This document shows positions 34,244 through 45,075 of a stretch of 64,000 nt of DNA, piece after piece (within the stretch, counting starts at the first letter, position 1; every line of letters begins with the position of its first letter). Both the position numbers and the translations under genes were made by a program. The notes beneath the pieces are model-generated. The model was not told the DNA's origin. It did no database searches and saw only the letters and a program-made list of their open reading frames with translations. Source of the DNA: JBGPLJ01 sp963826145 (GTDB lineage Bacteria; Pseudomonadota; Gammaproteobacteria; Steroidobacterales; Steroidobacteraceae); the NCBI GenBank assembly GCA_963826145.1, contig CAWGVW010000001.1, positions 372,001 to 436,000 of the forward strand, given 5' to 3'.

Positions 34244-37200
34244 ATGACGGACAGCCCACGCCCCGAAAAGTCGACGAGTGAACTCCTCGAACGCCTGAGC
34301 ATCGCGACCCAGGCCGCGGGCATCTACGTCTGGGAGCTCGACTGGCTCACGGGCACGATCGCGTTCGATGAGAACCGCGTCGCCGAGCGTCCGACGAACC
34401 GCCATTACGGCCAGGAACTCGGCAGCGAACTCTTCAAGTGGGTCCATCCCGAAGACCGCGAATTGGCTCCGTCGCCGTCATGAAGGCGCTCGGCGAAGGC
34501 AATCGCGACGCCTCGTTCCGCTACCGCCTGCGTCTTGCCGACGGCACGATTCGCCACGTGCAAGCCTTCGCGCGCACGACGACGGATGCTGCCAACAAGC
34601 CGCTGCGTTCGGTCGGCGTGAGCTGGGATATCACGGACGAGGTCGAGGCCGCCGAGAAGATGCGCCGCCAGGCCGAAGAACTCGCCGAGGTGCAGCGCCG
34701 ACTCGAGCGGGCGTCGATGTCGCTCGCGGAAGGCCACTGGGAAACAGACCACTCGACGGGCCAGCACTGGGCCTCGCGCAGCTACTACGCGCTCCTCGGC
34801 TACGATCCCGTGCTGGAGCAACTCGATACGCTCGACAAGGTGCGCGAGCTCATCCATCCGGAGGACCGCGTCCGCATCGAGAGCGCTTCCGAAGAGCGCA
34901 GTCGATCCGGCGAATCCTACACGCTCGAAATGCGCGTGCGGCTGAAAGACGGCAACTATCACTGGTTCAAGGCGCGATCGGTTCCCACGCGCGAAGCGGA
35001 CGGTCGTGCGACCTCGCGCGTCGTCGGCTCGATCCAGGACATCCACAAGCAGAAGCTGGCGGAAGACGAGCTCAAGGAGACGCGCGAGCGCTTCGAGCGC
35101 GCGATCCGCGGCACGCAGGACGGCCTCTGGGAGGTCGACGTCGTCGCGGACCGCTTGTGGCTGGCGCCGCGACTCTCCGAAATCCTCGGCTACGCTCCCG
35201 GTGACCTGCCCGACAGGATGGGCGTGCTGCGCGATCTCGTGCACCCCGACGATCGTCCCATGTCAGATGCCACCGTGATCGGGAGCCGGGAGCGGGGCAC
35301 TGCCATCGACATTGAATTGCGCATGCGCACGAAGACGGGTGAGTACCGCTGGTATCGCATGCGCGCCTCGCCAGAGCTCGATGCGAACGGCAAGGTGCAG
35401 CGTTTATCGGGGTCCATGCAGGACGTGACCGACGCGCGAATGTCCCGCGATGCGCTGGTGCGCGCGACCGAAGCAGCAGAGGCCGCGAGCCGCTCGAAGA
35501 GCGCGTTCCTCGCGAATGTGAGCCACGAGATCCGCACGCCAATGAACGGCATCATCGGGATGACGGGGCTCCTGCTCGACACGCAGCTCGATCGCGTGCA
35601 GCGCGACTACGCACAGACCATCCAGTCGAGCGCGGATTCGCTGCTGACGGTCATCAACGATATCCTCGATTTCTCGAAGATCGAGGCGGGCAAGCTCGAC
35701 ATCGAATCGATCCAGATGGACCTGCATGGCCTCGTCGAGGACATCGGCTCGATCATGTCCTTCCAGGCCGCGAGCCGGAACCTTGAGCTCATCATCAACG
35801 TGCAGCCGGATCTTCCGGCGCACGTGCTCGGCGATCCGCAACGCCTGCGCCAGTGCCTCCTCAATCTCGTCGGCAATGCCGTCAAGTTCACGCGCGCGGG
35901 CGAGATCGTGATCGAAGTGACGCTCGCGAGCCTTCGCGATGGCACGGCTGAGACCCGATTCGAAGTGCACGACACCGGCATCGGCATTGCGCCCGATACG
36001 CTGAAGGGACTCTTCGAACCCTTCGTGCAGGCCGATTCCTCGACCACGCGCCACTTCGGCGGCACGGGACTTGGGCTCTCGATCGTCCGGCGGCTCGTGG
36101 AAATGATGGGCGGGACCATCGGAGTCGAAAGCAAATCCGGCGAGGGCTCGACTTTCTGGTTCATGCTGCCGCTCAAGATCGCGCCGAACGCAGCGGCGGC
36201 CGCGGGCCCCCGCGTCAAATACTCGGACCGGAAGATTCTCATCGTCGACGACAATGCGACGAACCGGCGCGTGCTCGCGGGCCAGCTGACGCACGCCGGC
36301 TTTCAATCGGAGCTCGCCGCGAGCGCCGCGCAGGCGCTGGAAATGCTGCGCGACGCCGTTTCGCGGCGGGCGCCGTTCGATGTAGCTTTGCTCGATTTTC
36401 AGATGCCTGGCGTCGATGGCGCTTCGCTCGGTGAGCTGATGCGCGCGACGCCGGAATTCAGCGCAACCCGCGCGGTGCTCTTGACTTCGATCGACCGGCA
36501 GGGCGACATGCAGCGCTTCGCGAGACTCGGCTTCGCGGGCTATCTCGCAAAGCCCGTGCGCCTGCGCGAACTTCTGAGCTGCCTCGACAAAGTGCTCGCT
36601 CACGATGCCCACGTATGGCAGGTGCAGAGCCAGCCCATCGTGACGCGCGGCGCGCTGCAACGGGGCGCGGGCGGCCAGCGCTTCTCGGGCCGCGTGCTCG
36701 TGGTCGAGGACAACGTCGTCAATCAGAAGGTCGCGCGGCGGTTCCTCGAACGCATGGGTTGTGAAGTCGATGTCGTCCCGAACGGCGTTGAGGGCGTCAA
36801 CGCCTGCCTGACGGGCAAGTACCGGCTGATTCTGATGGATGTGCAGATGCCGGTGATGGACGGCTACACCGCGACGGGCGAGATCCGCAAGCGCGAAGAT
36901 GTCGGCGCGCACGTGCCGATCGTCGCGCTCACGGCGAACGCGATGTCCGGACAGCTCGAAAAGTGTCTCGAAGCGGGCATGGACGGCTTGCTCACGAAGC
37001 CGATCGATATCGATGCGCTCTGCGAAGTGATGGAGCGCTTCGGTCTCGGCGCAACCACACCTGCCTTGCTCGATGACGCCGCGGTGGACGGCCTGTTATC
37101 GGAACCCCCGCCGGCGCCCGCGAAACCGCGCCTGCCGCAAAGCCAAAGGCCGAGACGCGAACAAGCGCAAACAGTCGCTCCGCGACGCCTGACGGATTGC

Positions 37201-37245
37201 CGCGCACGCTTGACCGAAGTACATGCAATCGCGTGTACTTCCGGG
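34244..37245 (+). pseudogene. Hybrid sensor histidine kinase with three PAS domains, frameshifted
   Basis: The gene encodes PAS1 (cut by a frameshift near 34466), PAS2 (about 34720-35060), PAS3 (about 35090-35440), and HisKA with phospho-acceptor His in FLANVSHEIRTPMNGIIG. A HATPase follows (NLVGNAVKFT, DTGIGI, FGGTGLGLS). Two receiver domains come next (ILIVDDNATN with LLDFQMPGVDG; VLVVEDNVVNQ with LMDVQMPVMDG). No membrane segment is seen, so it is probably a soluble sensor. The N-terminal part (MTDSPRPEKS...) and the rest are in different frames; one missing base would rejoin them. The 3' end has no stop of its own: the frame runs into the SMP-30 gene, so its true end around 37.19-37.25 kb is uncertain. 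Confidence 0.85.
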
Positions 37246-38161
37246 ATGAATCTCAAACTCGAACAGGTCACCGACGATCTGCATTTCCCGGAAGGGCCCG
37301 TGGCCATGGCCGACGGCTCTGTGATCGTCGTCGAGATGCGCCGGGGCACGCTGACGCGCGTGCGCCCGAACGGCAAACACGAAATCGTCGCCGAACTCGG
37401 CCAGGGCCCGAACGGCGCGGCCGTCGGCCCCGACGGCGCGATGTACGTCTGCAATAACGGCGGCGCGTGGGAGTGGACGCCGGGCGAGCTGCATCTGCCG
37501 AATGGACCGCCGGCTGTCTACGAGGGCGGATCAATCCAGCGCGTCGACCTCAAGACCGGCAAATTCTCGACGCTCTACGACTCCTGCGAAGGGAAGACCG
37601 CTCAACAGCCCGAACGACATCGTGTTCGATAGCGAGGGCGGCTTCTGGTTTACCTGCCTCGGCCAGACGGACGGCGAAGTGCGGCGCCTCGGCGCCGTCT
37701 ACCACGCGCGCGCGGACGAGAAGAAGATTGTGCGGTGGCGGAGCGGGCTCATTTCACCGAACGGCATCGGGCTCTCGCCCGATGAACGCGTCGTCTACAT
37801 GGCGGACTGCATCAAGGGGCAGCTCTTGGCGTTTGATCTCTCGGCGCCCGGCACGATGCTGCCGAACGATTCACCCGCGGGCGGCCGCGTGATTGCGACG
37901 CTCCCCGGCTTTCAATGGCTCGACAGTCTTGCTGTGGAAGCGAACGGGATCATTTGTGTGGCGACGCTCTGGAACGGCGGGATCACGGCCTTCGAACCGA
38001 ACGGCAATTACGAGCACTTTCCCTGTCCCGACGCCGTGACGACGAATATCTGTTTCAGCGGCGCCGACATGCGCGACGCCTGGATCACCTGCTCGAGCAC
38101 CGGCAAGCTCTACAAGTGCCGCTGGCCGCGGCCGGGATTGAAGCTGCCGTTCAACGGCTAG
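37246..38161 (+). pseudogene. SMP-30/gluconolactonase-family lactonase, frameshifted
   Basis: The protein begins MNLKLEQVTDDLHFPEGPVA at 37246 and reads YVCNNGGAWEWTPGE, then changes frame near 37603 and continues as LNSPNDIVFDSEGGFWFTCLGQ and LISPNGIGLSPDERVVYMAD. These are the N..PND and S.NG..LSPD blocks of the six-bladed SMP-30/gluconolactonase propeller, with its Glu/Asn/Asp metal ligands. One extra base in GAAGGGAAGACC explains the frame change, so this may be a sequence error. Substrates are sugar lactones in characterised members. The first codons are in frame with the upstream histidine kinase. Confidence 0.85.
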
Positions 38162-39209
38162 TAAAGGCCCTGTGCCTTCAGGCGGCGCAGATCCCGCAGC
38201 GCCCGATACCCGACCATATTCTTGCCGCGCTCATCCCAGAGCCTCAGCGGAAGCGACGCGAGACTCGAAAAGCAGCGTCACGGTCTTGACCTTCTGCAAG
38301 AGCGGCTCGGAGTCGTGGCACTTCTGAAGTTTGTAGTTCGGGATGCGCGGGCTCAGGTGATGGATGTGGTGGAAGCCGATGTTGCCCGTGAGCCATTGCA
38401 GGATTCGCGGGAGCTTATAGAAGGAGCTGCCCCGCATCGCGGCCGCGGTGTAATCCCACTTGGCGCCGCGTTCCCAGTAGACGCCCTCGAACTGGTGCTG
38501 GACATAGAAGAGCCAGATGCCGACGCCGCCGATGACCGTCGTGATGCTGAGCTGGATGACCAGGAACTCCGTGACGCCGAACGCGAGGCTCATCGCGCAT
38601 GCCACGCCGAGGAGTGCGAGGTTCGTCCAGGCCACGGAGTTGCGCTGCCGCGGCGGCGCCTTGGGCGAGGGAAAGCGCTGGATGATGATGAACACGACGA
38701 ACGGCCCGACGATAAAAAGGCAGAAAGGGTTCCGCGCCATTCGATACGCGAAGCGCTTCCAGCGCGACGCCTCGAGATATTCCTGGACCGTGAGCGTCCA
38801 TAGGTCGCCGTGACCGCGCCGGTCGAGATCGCCCGACGTGCCGTGGTGGATCGCGTGCTGCCAGCTCCAGTGCGCGTAGGGCGTGAATGTCACGACGCCC
38901 GCGATGAAACCCACGATGTCGTTCGCGCGCCGGGATTTCATGAACGAACCATGCCCGCAGTCGTGAAAGATGATGAAGATGCGCACCAGGAACCCAAGAG
39001 AACGCGATCGCGAAGAGAAGCGTGAGCCAGTTCGAAACCGAAAGGCTCCAGTACATGCCGTACCAGCAGCCGAAATAAGGCAGGAAGGAATTCGCCAGTT
39101 GCCAGACGGCGCTCGCCGTCGAGGGCTCGCGATACTTCGCTACCGTTTCTTTCCATTCGGCCGCGTCGGGCAGGAGATCGGCTGGGCTTGAGCCTGGATC
39201 CGCTGTCAT
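38158..39209 (-). pseudogene. Membrane fatty-acid desaturase, frameshifted twice
   Basis: The His-box series of acyl-lipid desaturases is visible: HDCGHGSF, WQHAIHHGTSGD (HxxHH-type) and GFHHIHHLSPRIPNYKL (HxxHH), with several transmembrane segments (CLFIVGPFVVFIII). Frame changes occur near 38997 (LLFAIAF to LGFLVRIFIIFH) and near 38250 (LLFESRVASA to LRLWDERGKNMVGYRALRDL). Each corresponds to one extra base. The ends are otherwise complete: start ATG 39209, stop TAG 38160-38158, which overlaps the convergent SMP-30 stop. It is likely a delta-12/omega-6-like enzyme acting on membrane lipid acyl chains. Confidence 0.85.
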
Positions 39210-39423
39210 GGGCACTCGATTTGCCGCACTGGGCACTACTGTCTGTCGGTCCTCAGCTGCGGTCGAGTTTGCACGGGTTCGACGTTAATGTTTCGTGGAT
39301 TTCCGGGTTCCGCGACGCACGACTCCCTTTGCGCGATACCGTACAGAAGAGGAGCCGCGACTCTGATAATGGCGGCCGAGGACTGGTTCCGGGACGACCC
39401 TCCCTGTTAGATTGCCGACCCAC

Positions 39424-39453
39424 GCGCCCGTAGCTCAGTTGGATAGAGTACTT
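39424..39453 (+). tRNA. tRNA-Arg(UCG), 5' part (acceptor and D arm)
   Basis: GCGCCCG (39424-39430), TA, the D arm GCTC...GAGT and the first bases of the anticodon stem (CTT, 39451-39453) match a tRNA-Arg 5' half. The sequence then changes abruptly. The complementary 3' half is at 43024-43073. Joining 39450 to 43024 gives a complete 77-nt tRNA. Confidence 0.9.
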
Positions 39454-41260
39454 ATTCGCGCTACGTCGGTCGCAACTATCCGACGCGCCCGCTGTTCGGC
39501 GACACGCACCTGCACACCGCGGCATCGTTCGACGCGGGCGCCTTCGGCGCGCGCCTCGGCCCGCGCGACGCCTACAAGCTCGCTCGTGGCGAGGAGATCA
39601 CGGCCTCGAGCGGCCAGCCGGTCAAGCTGTCGCGCCCGCTCGACTTCCTGGTCGTCGCCGATCACTCGGACAACATGGGCATGTTCCCCGACCTCTACGC
39701 GGGGAAGCCCGAACTGCTCGCCGACCCGACGGGCCGCAAGTGGTACGACATGATCAAGTCCGGCCAGGGCGCGCAGGCCGCGATCGAGATCATCATGTCG
39801 TTCAGCGACGGGACGTTCCCGAAGTCGCTCATCTACGCGCCCGACACCCGCGGCTACCGCAACGCGTGGATGGACACGATCGCCGCCGCCGACCAGTACA
39901 ACGACCCCGGGCGCTTCACCGCGTTCATCGGCTACGAGTGGACGTCCAACACCGGTTCGATGAACCTGCACCGCAACGTCGTCTTCCGCGACAACGGCGA
40001 TCGCGCACGGCAGGTCCTGCCGTACACCACGATGAAACCGCTCGGCAGCGACAACCCGGCCGACCTGTGGAAGTGGATGGACGACTACGAGAAGAAGACC
40101 GGCGGCAGCGTCCTCGCCATCGCGCACAACGGCAACCTGAGCAACGGCCTGATGTTCCCGGTGGTCGAGGCGTTCGGCAAGAAGACTCGATCGCGAGTAC
40201 GTCGAGACGCGCGCGAAATGGGAGCGGCTCTACGAGACGACCCAGACCAAGGGCACGGGCGAATCGCATCCTTTCCTCTCGCCGAACGACGAATTCGCGG
40301 ACTTCGAGATCTGGGACAAGGGGAACCTCGACGGAAGCGCGGTCAAGACGAAGGCGATGCTCGAGTTCGAGTACGCGCGCTCCGCGCTCAAGAACGGACT
40401 GAAGCTGGAGCAGCAGCTCGGGACCAACCCCTACAAGTTCGGCCTGGTGGGATCGAGCGACGCGCATACGGGCCTCGCAGCCATGGAGGAGGACAACTTC
40501 TTCGGCAAGACCACGCCGCAGGAGCCGAGCCCCGAGCGCATGCGCGCGACGTTCTTCAACAATCCCAAGACCGGCGTCACGGTGATGGACTGGGAAGTCG
40601 GCGCGTCCGGCTACGCCGCCGTGTGGGCCACCGAGAACACGCGCGAGGCGATCTGGGACGCGATGGAGCGCCGGGAGACCTACGCGACGACCGGCCCGCG
40701 CATGGCCGTACGCTTCTTCGGCGGCTTCGACTTCACGGCGGCCGACGCACGCACGCGCAGCCCCGCGGTCGATCGGCTACGCGAAAGGCGTCCCGATGGG
40801 CGGCGACCTGAGCCGCGCGCCGGCGGGCAAGTCGCCGACCTTCATCGTGGCCGCGCTGCGCGATCCGATCGGCGCCAACCTCGACCGGATCCAGGTCGTC
40901 AAGGGCTGGCTCGACGCGCAGCGGCGAACTGCACGAGAAGGTCTACGACGTCGCCTGGGGCGGCGACCGCAAGCCCGGCACGGACGGCAAGCTGCCTTCG
41001 GTCGGCAGCACGGTGGACGTCGCCAACGCGACCTGGACCAACACGATCGGCGCGCCCGAGTTGATCGCGTTCTGGAAGGACCCCGGCTTCAACGCCGCCG
41101 AGCGAGGCGTTCTACTACGTGCGCGTGATCGAGATTCCCGACGCCGCGCTGGATCGCCTACGACGCGAAGCGCTACGGGACAACGCCGCTGCCAGGGCAC
41201 CCGGATGACCATCACCGAGCGCGCCTACACCTCGCCGATCTGGTACACGCCCGGACTGAG
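39453..41260 (+). pseudogene. DUF3604 protein, N-terminally truncated with several frameshifts
   Basis: The first frame opens directly at the tRNA junction with YSRYVGRNYPTRPLFGDTHLHTA (signal peptide and start missing) and runs to about 40187. Later frames carry HPFLSPNDEFADFEIWD, LVGSSDAHTGLAAMEEDNFFGK and TTGPRMAVRFFGG. Further on come the block around 40796-40918 (MGGDLSRAP, NLDRIQVVKGWLDAQ), TWTNTIGAPELIAFWKDP, and the typical C-terminus ITERAYTSPIWYTP near 41250. Members are large periplasmic metal-dependent proteins related to the PHP/amidohydrolase fold. Identification is secure, but the gene as written is non-functional. Confidence 0.85.
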
Positions 41261-41340
41261 ATGCCGCTGGCGACAGACCGAGCTGACGCGCGATGACGGG
41301 CAGGGCAGTCCCCGCCCGTCCTCGTTTCATGGAGGCGTGC

Positions 41341-42213
41341 ATGCGCAAACTGCTGCGTGAACCGCTGCTGCACTTCCTGCGTGCTCGGGCTCGCGCTGTT
41401 CCTGCTGTTCAACGTTGTCTCCGGCGCCCGAGGCGGCGCCGATCGGCGCATCGTCATCAACGACGCGACGGTGGCCAAGATCGTGCGGCTCTATCAGAGC
41501 GCCTGGAAACGCCCGGTGACGCCGGCTGAACTGACAGGGCCTGATCGATGCGCACGTGCGCGACGGAGATTCTCTTTCGCGAGGGCGCGGCGATGGGGCT
41601 CGATCGCGACGACGCGGTGATTCGCCGCCGCGTGCTGCAGAAGCTGGGCGTCATCACCGAGGAGTCCGCCGCGCGAGCCGCTCCCAGTCGATGCCGAGCT
41701 GGAGGACGTACCTGCGCAAGCACGCCGAGCGCTATGCGCATCCCGGCGCTCGTCGGATTCGACCAGGTCATGTTCGATCCGGCGCGTCATGGCGCCCGCC
41801 TTGACGTCCGATCTCGCCGCGGCGCTCGCGCAACTGCGTGCCGGCGCGCGAAGCCGGACGACGATGCGGCGACAGCTCGCTGTTGCCGGCATCGTCGGCC
41901 GACGCTCGCCGCGGACCTTCTGGCGCGCGACTTCGGCGATGAATTCGCCGACGTCCGTGATCGCGCTGCCGCTCGGCACTGGAGCGGCCCGGTCGCTTCC
42001 GGCTATGGCGTTCACCTGGTGCGCGTGACGACGAGTACGCCGGGCCGCTCCGGCGACGCTCGCCGAAGTGCGAGCCGCGTCGAGCGCGACTGGAGAACGA
42101 TCGACGTCGCGCTGGCAAACGAGATATTACTACCAGGAAGGCGCTGCAGAAGTACGACGTCGTGATCGACGCCGATCTCGCGGTCGCGCGCAAGGCCGAA
42201 GCGCGGCGATTGA
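41341..42213 (+). pseudogene. PpiC-type peptidyl-prolyl isomerase, frameshifted
   Basis: The start MRKLLREPLLHFL with a hydrophobic anchor (VLGLALFLLFNVVSG after frame correction) and the segment EEILFREGAAMGLDRDDAVIRRRVLQKLG are typical of periplasmic parvulin/PpiC-like proteins. Frame breaks occur near 41385, 41540 and 41680 and several more times before the likely end at the TGATG overlap with HupE (42211-42215). The isomerase domain is recognisable only in pieces. Confidence 0.75.
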
Positions 42214-42995
42214 TGGCGCGTCTGCTCGGTCGTGCTGGCCGTCGAATCTGCTGCTGCTCGCGACGCGGGTCGCGCGCCGACGTCTTCCGGCCAGCCTATC
42301 TGCAGCTGCAAGCAACTCGACGCCGAAACCTACGACGTGGCGTGGAAAGTTCCGGCGCTCGACGCGCAGACGACGCTCAAGGTCAAGCCGGTGTTTCCCG
42401 CCGGGACCGCAGGAGGTCGGCTCGCGCAGCGGCGTCTACGCGTCGGGCGCCGCCGTGCAGCGCTGGCGGGCGCGTGTCCCGGGCGGGCTGGAAGGCAAGC
42501 CGATCGAATTCACTGAGCTGGCCCGACCGGCCTCGACGTGCTGGTGCGCGTGGAGCGCGCCGACGGCACGGAGCAACTCGCGCGCGTCTTGGCGGTGAAG
42601 CCCGACGCTTCACGCTCGAAGCCAGCTCTGGGCCGTTCGAGGTGGTGCGCACCTACACCGTGCTCGGCATCGACCACATCCTGACCGGCGTCGATCACCT
42701 GCTGTTCGTGCTCGCGCTGATGATGATCGTGCGCGGTCGCGGCGGCTCCTCATCACGATCACCGCGTTCACGATCGCGCAATCGATCACCCTGGCGCTGC
42801 AACGCTCCAGGTCGTGCGCGTCCCCGGGCCTCCGGTTGAGGCAACGATCGCGCTCTCGATCGTGTTCGTCGCGGCGGAGATCGTGCGCCTGCGACCACGG
42901 CCGCGAGGGTCTCGCAGTGCGCAAGCCCTGGCTGATCGCGTTCAGCTTCGGATTGCTGCATGGCCTGGGCTTTGCCGGCGCGCTGGCGGAAGTCG
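42213..42995 (+). pseudogene. HupE/UreJ-like membrane protein, frameshifted and truncated
   Basis: Pieces of the family are seen: an N-terminal part (ICSCKQLDAETYDVAWKVPAL), a Ni-binding-type helix TYTVLGIDHILTGVDHLLFVLALMM, and FSFGLLHGLGFAGALAEVG near 42990. The sequence then ends abruptly at the tRNA junction, so the C-terminal helices are absent. Multiple frame breaks are present. HupE/UreJ proteins are small Ni/Co transporters. Together with DUF3604 and PpiC it looks like a known gene trio. Confidence 0.78.
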
Positions 42996-43023
42996 GCTGC
43001 AGATTGAGGCTCTCAGGAGAGCG

Positions 43024-43073
43024 CTTGGCTTCGAACCAAGTGGTCGGGAGTTCGAATCTCTCCGGGCGCGCCA
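43024..43073 (+). tRNA. tRNA-Arg(UCG), 3' part (anticodon arm to CCA)
   Basis: Anticodon stem CTTGG/CCAAG (43024-43028/43036-43040) with loop CTTCGAA gives anticodon TCG. A T arm (GGGAG TTCGAAT CTCTC) and acceptor strand CGGGCGC with G and encoded CCA follow (43063-43073). The 5' part is at 39424-39450. Bases 43030-43056 recur exactly at 57633-57659. Confidence 0.9.
43030..43056 (+). repeat. Direct repeat in tRNA-Arg (putative attL)
   Basis: These 27 bp cover the anticodon loop to the T loop of tRNA-Arg and are identical to 57633-57659. Confidence 0.85.
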
Positions 43074-43104
43074 CTCAACTCTGGGTCCATTCCGGTCGCA
43101 TAGC

Positions 43105-44358
43105 TGACGTTTTATACCGGAGACATGGTTGACACTTTAGCAGTGAAGGGGTTTGGGGCACATTCGACGCGCCCCGACTCGTGATCGAAGAAGCCCAGGT
43201 CGTAGTGCATGAAGCTGATCAGCCAGATGTGGTCAGCGACTTCCTTGACGCCGACGGCCTGGCCGGCGAAGACGACGCTGAGGTTGATCTTGCGCCGAGC
43301 GAAGCACAGGCGGCCGCATTGGGTCACGGTCACGGTGCGATCGTGGAACGGATACTCGAGCTCTGGCAGGCCGGTATAGGGTCGCGGTGAGGGCGAGTAG
43401 AGTTCTGCGGGGTAGCGCATGTTGAGCGCCTGATGCGGTCGCTCCTCGTTGTAGTCGCGGATGAAGGTGTCGAACTTGGCCTGCTGCTGGAGGAAGTTTT
43501 TGCCCGGCGGCTTGGTGGCTTCCTTCTTCAGCGTGAGATGCATCCGCTCGTGCCGGCCATTCTGCTGCGGGTTACCGGGCTTGATGCGCTCGATGGCGAT
43601 GCCGAGCCGCAGCCACCAGACCGAGAGTTTGGAGAGGCCGAAGAAGGCACTGTTGCTGGCGAAGGGGACGCCATTGTCGCTGCGGATCGCTTTGGGTAAG
43701 CCATAGTCCTTGAAGGCCCGTTCAAAGGCGGTAAATGCATAGACTTCGCGGGTGGTCTGCAAGGCGTCGCAGCACAGCAGGTAGCGACTGGCGAAGTCGG
43801 TGATGGTGAGCGGATAGCAGTAGCGACGGTCGGCGAGCATGAACTCGCCCTTGTAATCGGCGCACCACAGATCATTGGGATGATCGGGTCGGGATAAGCC
43901 GGTGCCTTCGGCCTTGTAGTGATTGCGCCGGCGGCCGCGGGTCACCAAACCATGGCGATCGAGCACCGCGTGCACCGTGCTGATCGCAGGCAGTGCCAGT
44001 CCCAGGCGCCGGCGTCTGATCTTCTCGCGGATCTTGGGCGCGCCCCAGCTGGGATGCTCTTTGCGCAGCTGCACGATCAGCGACTCAATCTGAAATGGCA
44101 AGCGGTTGGCATGCCGATACGGGCGTCGGGAGCGATCCGTCAGGCCCTCGATGCCGCAGTCCTTGTACCGGTGGTAGATCTTGTAACCGGTCTGTCGGGA
44201 GATATCGAACTCCCGGCACAGCCCTGCCATTTTCTCCCCATCAAGTAACCGAGCCACAAAGCGCAGCCGTTCATCCATCTTGCGACACTCCCGCCACGGC
44301 ATTTGCGTCTCCTGCAAATGCCGGAAAGTGTCAGCGATGTGCCCGGAATGATGTGTAA
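43105..44358 (-). mobile_element. IS481-family insertion sequence
   Basis: Imperfect 34-bp terminal inverted repeats are visible: left 43105-43138 (TGACGTTTTATACCGGAGAC...TGACACTTT) and right 44325-44358, with ~22 matches and identical inner TGACACTTT. One transposase gene fills the element, its stop codon lying in the left repeat. No clear target duplication is seen. It sits 31 bp from the tRNA-Arg 3' end, where an integrase would be expected, and before a truncated ATPase gene. Confidence 0.85.
43112..44302 (-). CDS. IS481-family transposase (DDE)
   Basis: This 396-residue protein starts at ATG 44302 (MPWRECRKMDERLRFVARLL), typical for the family. It has an N-terminal helix-turn-helix (MAGLCREFDISRQTGYKIYHRY) and an integrase core with DDE residues in LWCADYKGEF, AIRSDNGVPF and NGRHERMHLTLKKE. 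The length and the C-terminal region are complete, so the element may be active. Confidence 0.93.
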   Translation of the reverse strand: MPWRECRKMDERLRFVARLLDGEKMAGLCREFDISRQTGYKIYHRYKDCGIEGLTDRSRRPYRHANRLPFQIESLIVQLRKEHPSWGAPKIREKIRRRRLGLALPAISTVHAVLDRHGLVTRGRRRNHYKAEGTGLSRPDHPNDLWCADYKGEFMLADRRYCYPLTITDFASRYLLCCDALQTTREVYAFTAFERAFKDYGLPKAIRSDNGVPFASNSAFFGLSKLSVWWLRLGIAIERIKPGNPQQNGRHERMHLTLKKEATKPPGKNFLQQQAKFDTFIRDYNEERPHQALNMRYPAELYSPSPRPYTGLPELEYPFHDRTVTVTQCGRLCFARRKINLSVVFAGQAVGVKEVADHIWLISFMHYDLGFFDHESGRVECAPNPFTAKVSTMSPV

Positions 44359-44439
44359 CCTATCTGCCCGAAAGGGCATCTCGAAAATCCAAGCAGTTAG
44401 CAAGATTCCGCTAACCATTTTTCCGTCGAAGCCAAGTGG

Positions 44440-44997
44440 TTGCGGGAGAGATGTCGATTATTCCTGTGCTACTGGAACTTGCCCGTCATCCTGTTGCCGG
44501 TGCACGTTCTCTTCTTGCAATTGATCATCGATCGCGCGTGCTCCTTTGTGTTCGAAGCCGAATCCGATGAGATGGACGTCATGAAACGTTCGCCGCGCTC
44601 ATCCGAGGCACGATTGTTCGATAGCAAGGTGCTTACGATGGGAGCCGTCCGAGGGGTCATCGCGCTGATCACCTTGGCGGTCGTGTTTGCGGCATGCACA
44701 TTGCGCGGAGAAGAATCCGATGAAGCTCGGGCGGTTGTATTCGCGACAATGGTGCTTCTGAGCATTGTCCTGATACTTGTCGATCGCTCGTGGTCGCGCG
44801 CCGGCTTGGCCGTCATGCGAATCCCCAATCCCGCACTGTGGTGGATATCCGGTGGAGCCATCGCGTGTCTGCTGACCATTCTCTATATCCCCGCGTTGCA
44901 GCGGCTGTTCTTTTTTGCGGAGCTGAGCGTCATTGTCGCCCGCCACACCGCGCCGAAGGTGCCCAACTTCGGCGTCGTGTGCAGCATTCCTACGTAG
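44440..44997 (+). pseudogene. C-terminal remnant of a cation-transporting P-type ATPase
   Basis: The piece encodes the last transmembrane segments of a Ca2+/Mg2+-type P-ATPase: LPVILLPVHVLFLQLIID-ACSFVFEAE, DVMKRSPRSSEARLFDSKVL, and later helices (VRGVIALITLAVVFAACTL, ALWWISGGAIACLLTILYIPALQRLF). The ATP-binding and phosphorylation domains are absent. The remnant starts shortly after the IS481-family element, and a probable frame change near 44475 adds to the damage. It looks like a gene cut by recombination or IS activity. Confidence 0.85.
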
Positions 44998-45075
44998 AAT
45001 TCCGAATTGCGTAGGTAAGTGTGCTGTACCAAGCTCGCACGCCATTGCGTTAAGTGATAGCTGCAGGAGTTTCCC

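Larger units (their letters stand above)
39451..43023. other. 3.57-kb segment interrupting tRNA-Arg (insertion or misassembly)
   Basis: This stretch splits a tRNA-Arg gene between the D arm and the anticodon stem and is flanked by the 3-bp direct repeat CTT. It holds three genes in a plausible operon order (DUF3604, PpiC-type isomerase, HupE/UreJ), but every reading frame breaks every ~100-700 bases. The first gene lacks its N-terminus and the last its C-terminus, at the segment borders. Base composition is very GC-rich. Uncorrected long-read sequence used to bridge two contigs at the tRNA is a plausible explanation; genuine insertion followed by decay is the alternative. No transposase or integrase is inside it. 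Confidence 0.8.

Noticed and set aside
44415..44450. Third copy of the tRNA-Arg segment (CGAAGCCAAGTGG...)
   Set aside because: Only a gapped partial match with extra bases; it may be chance.
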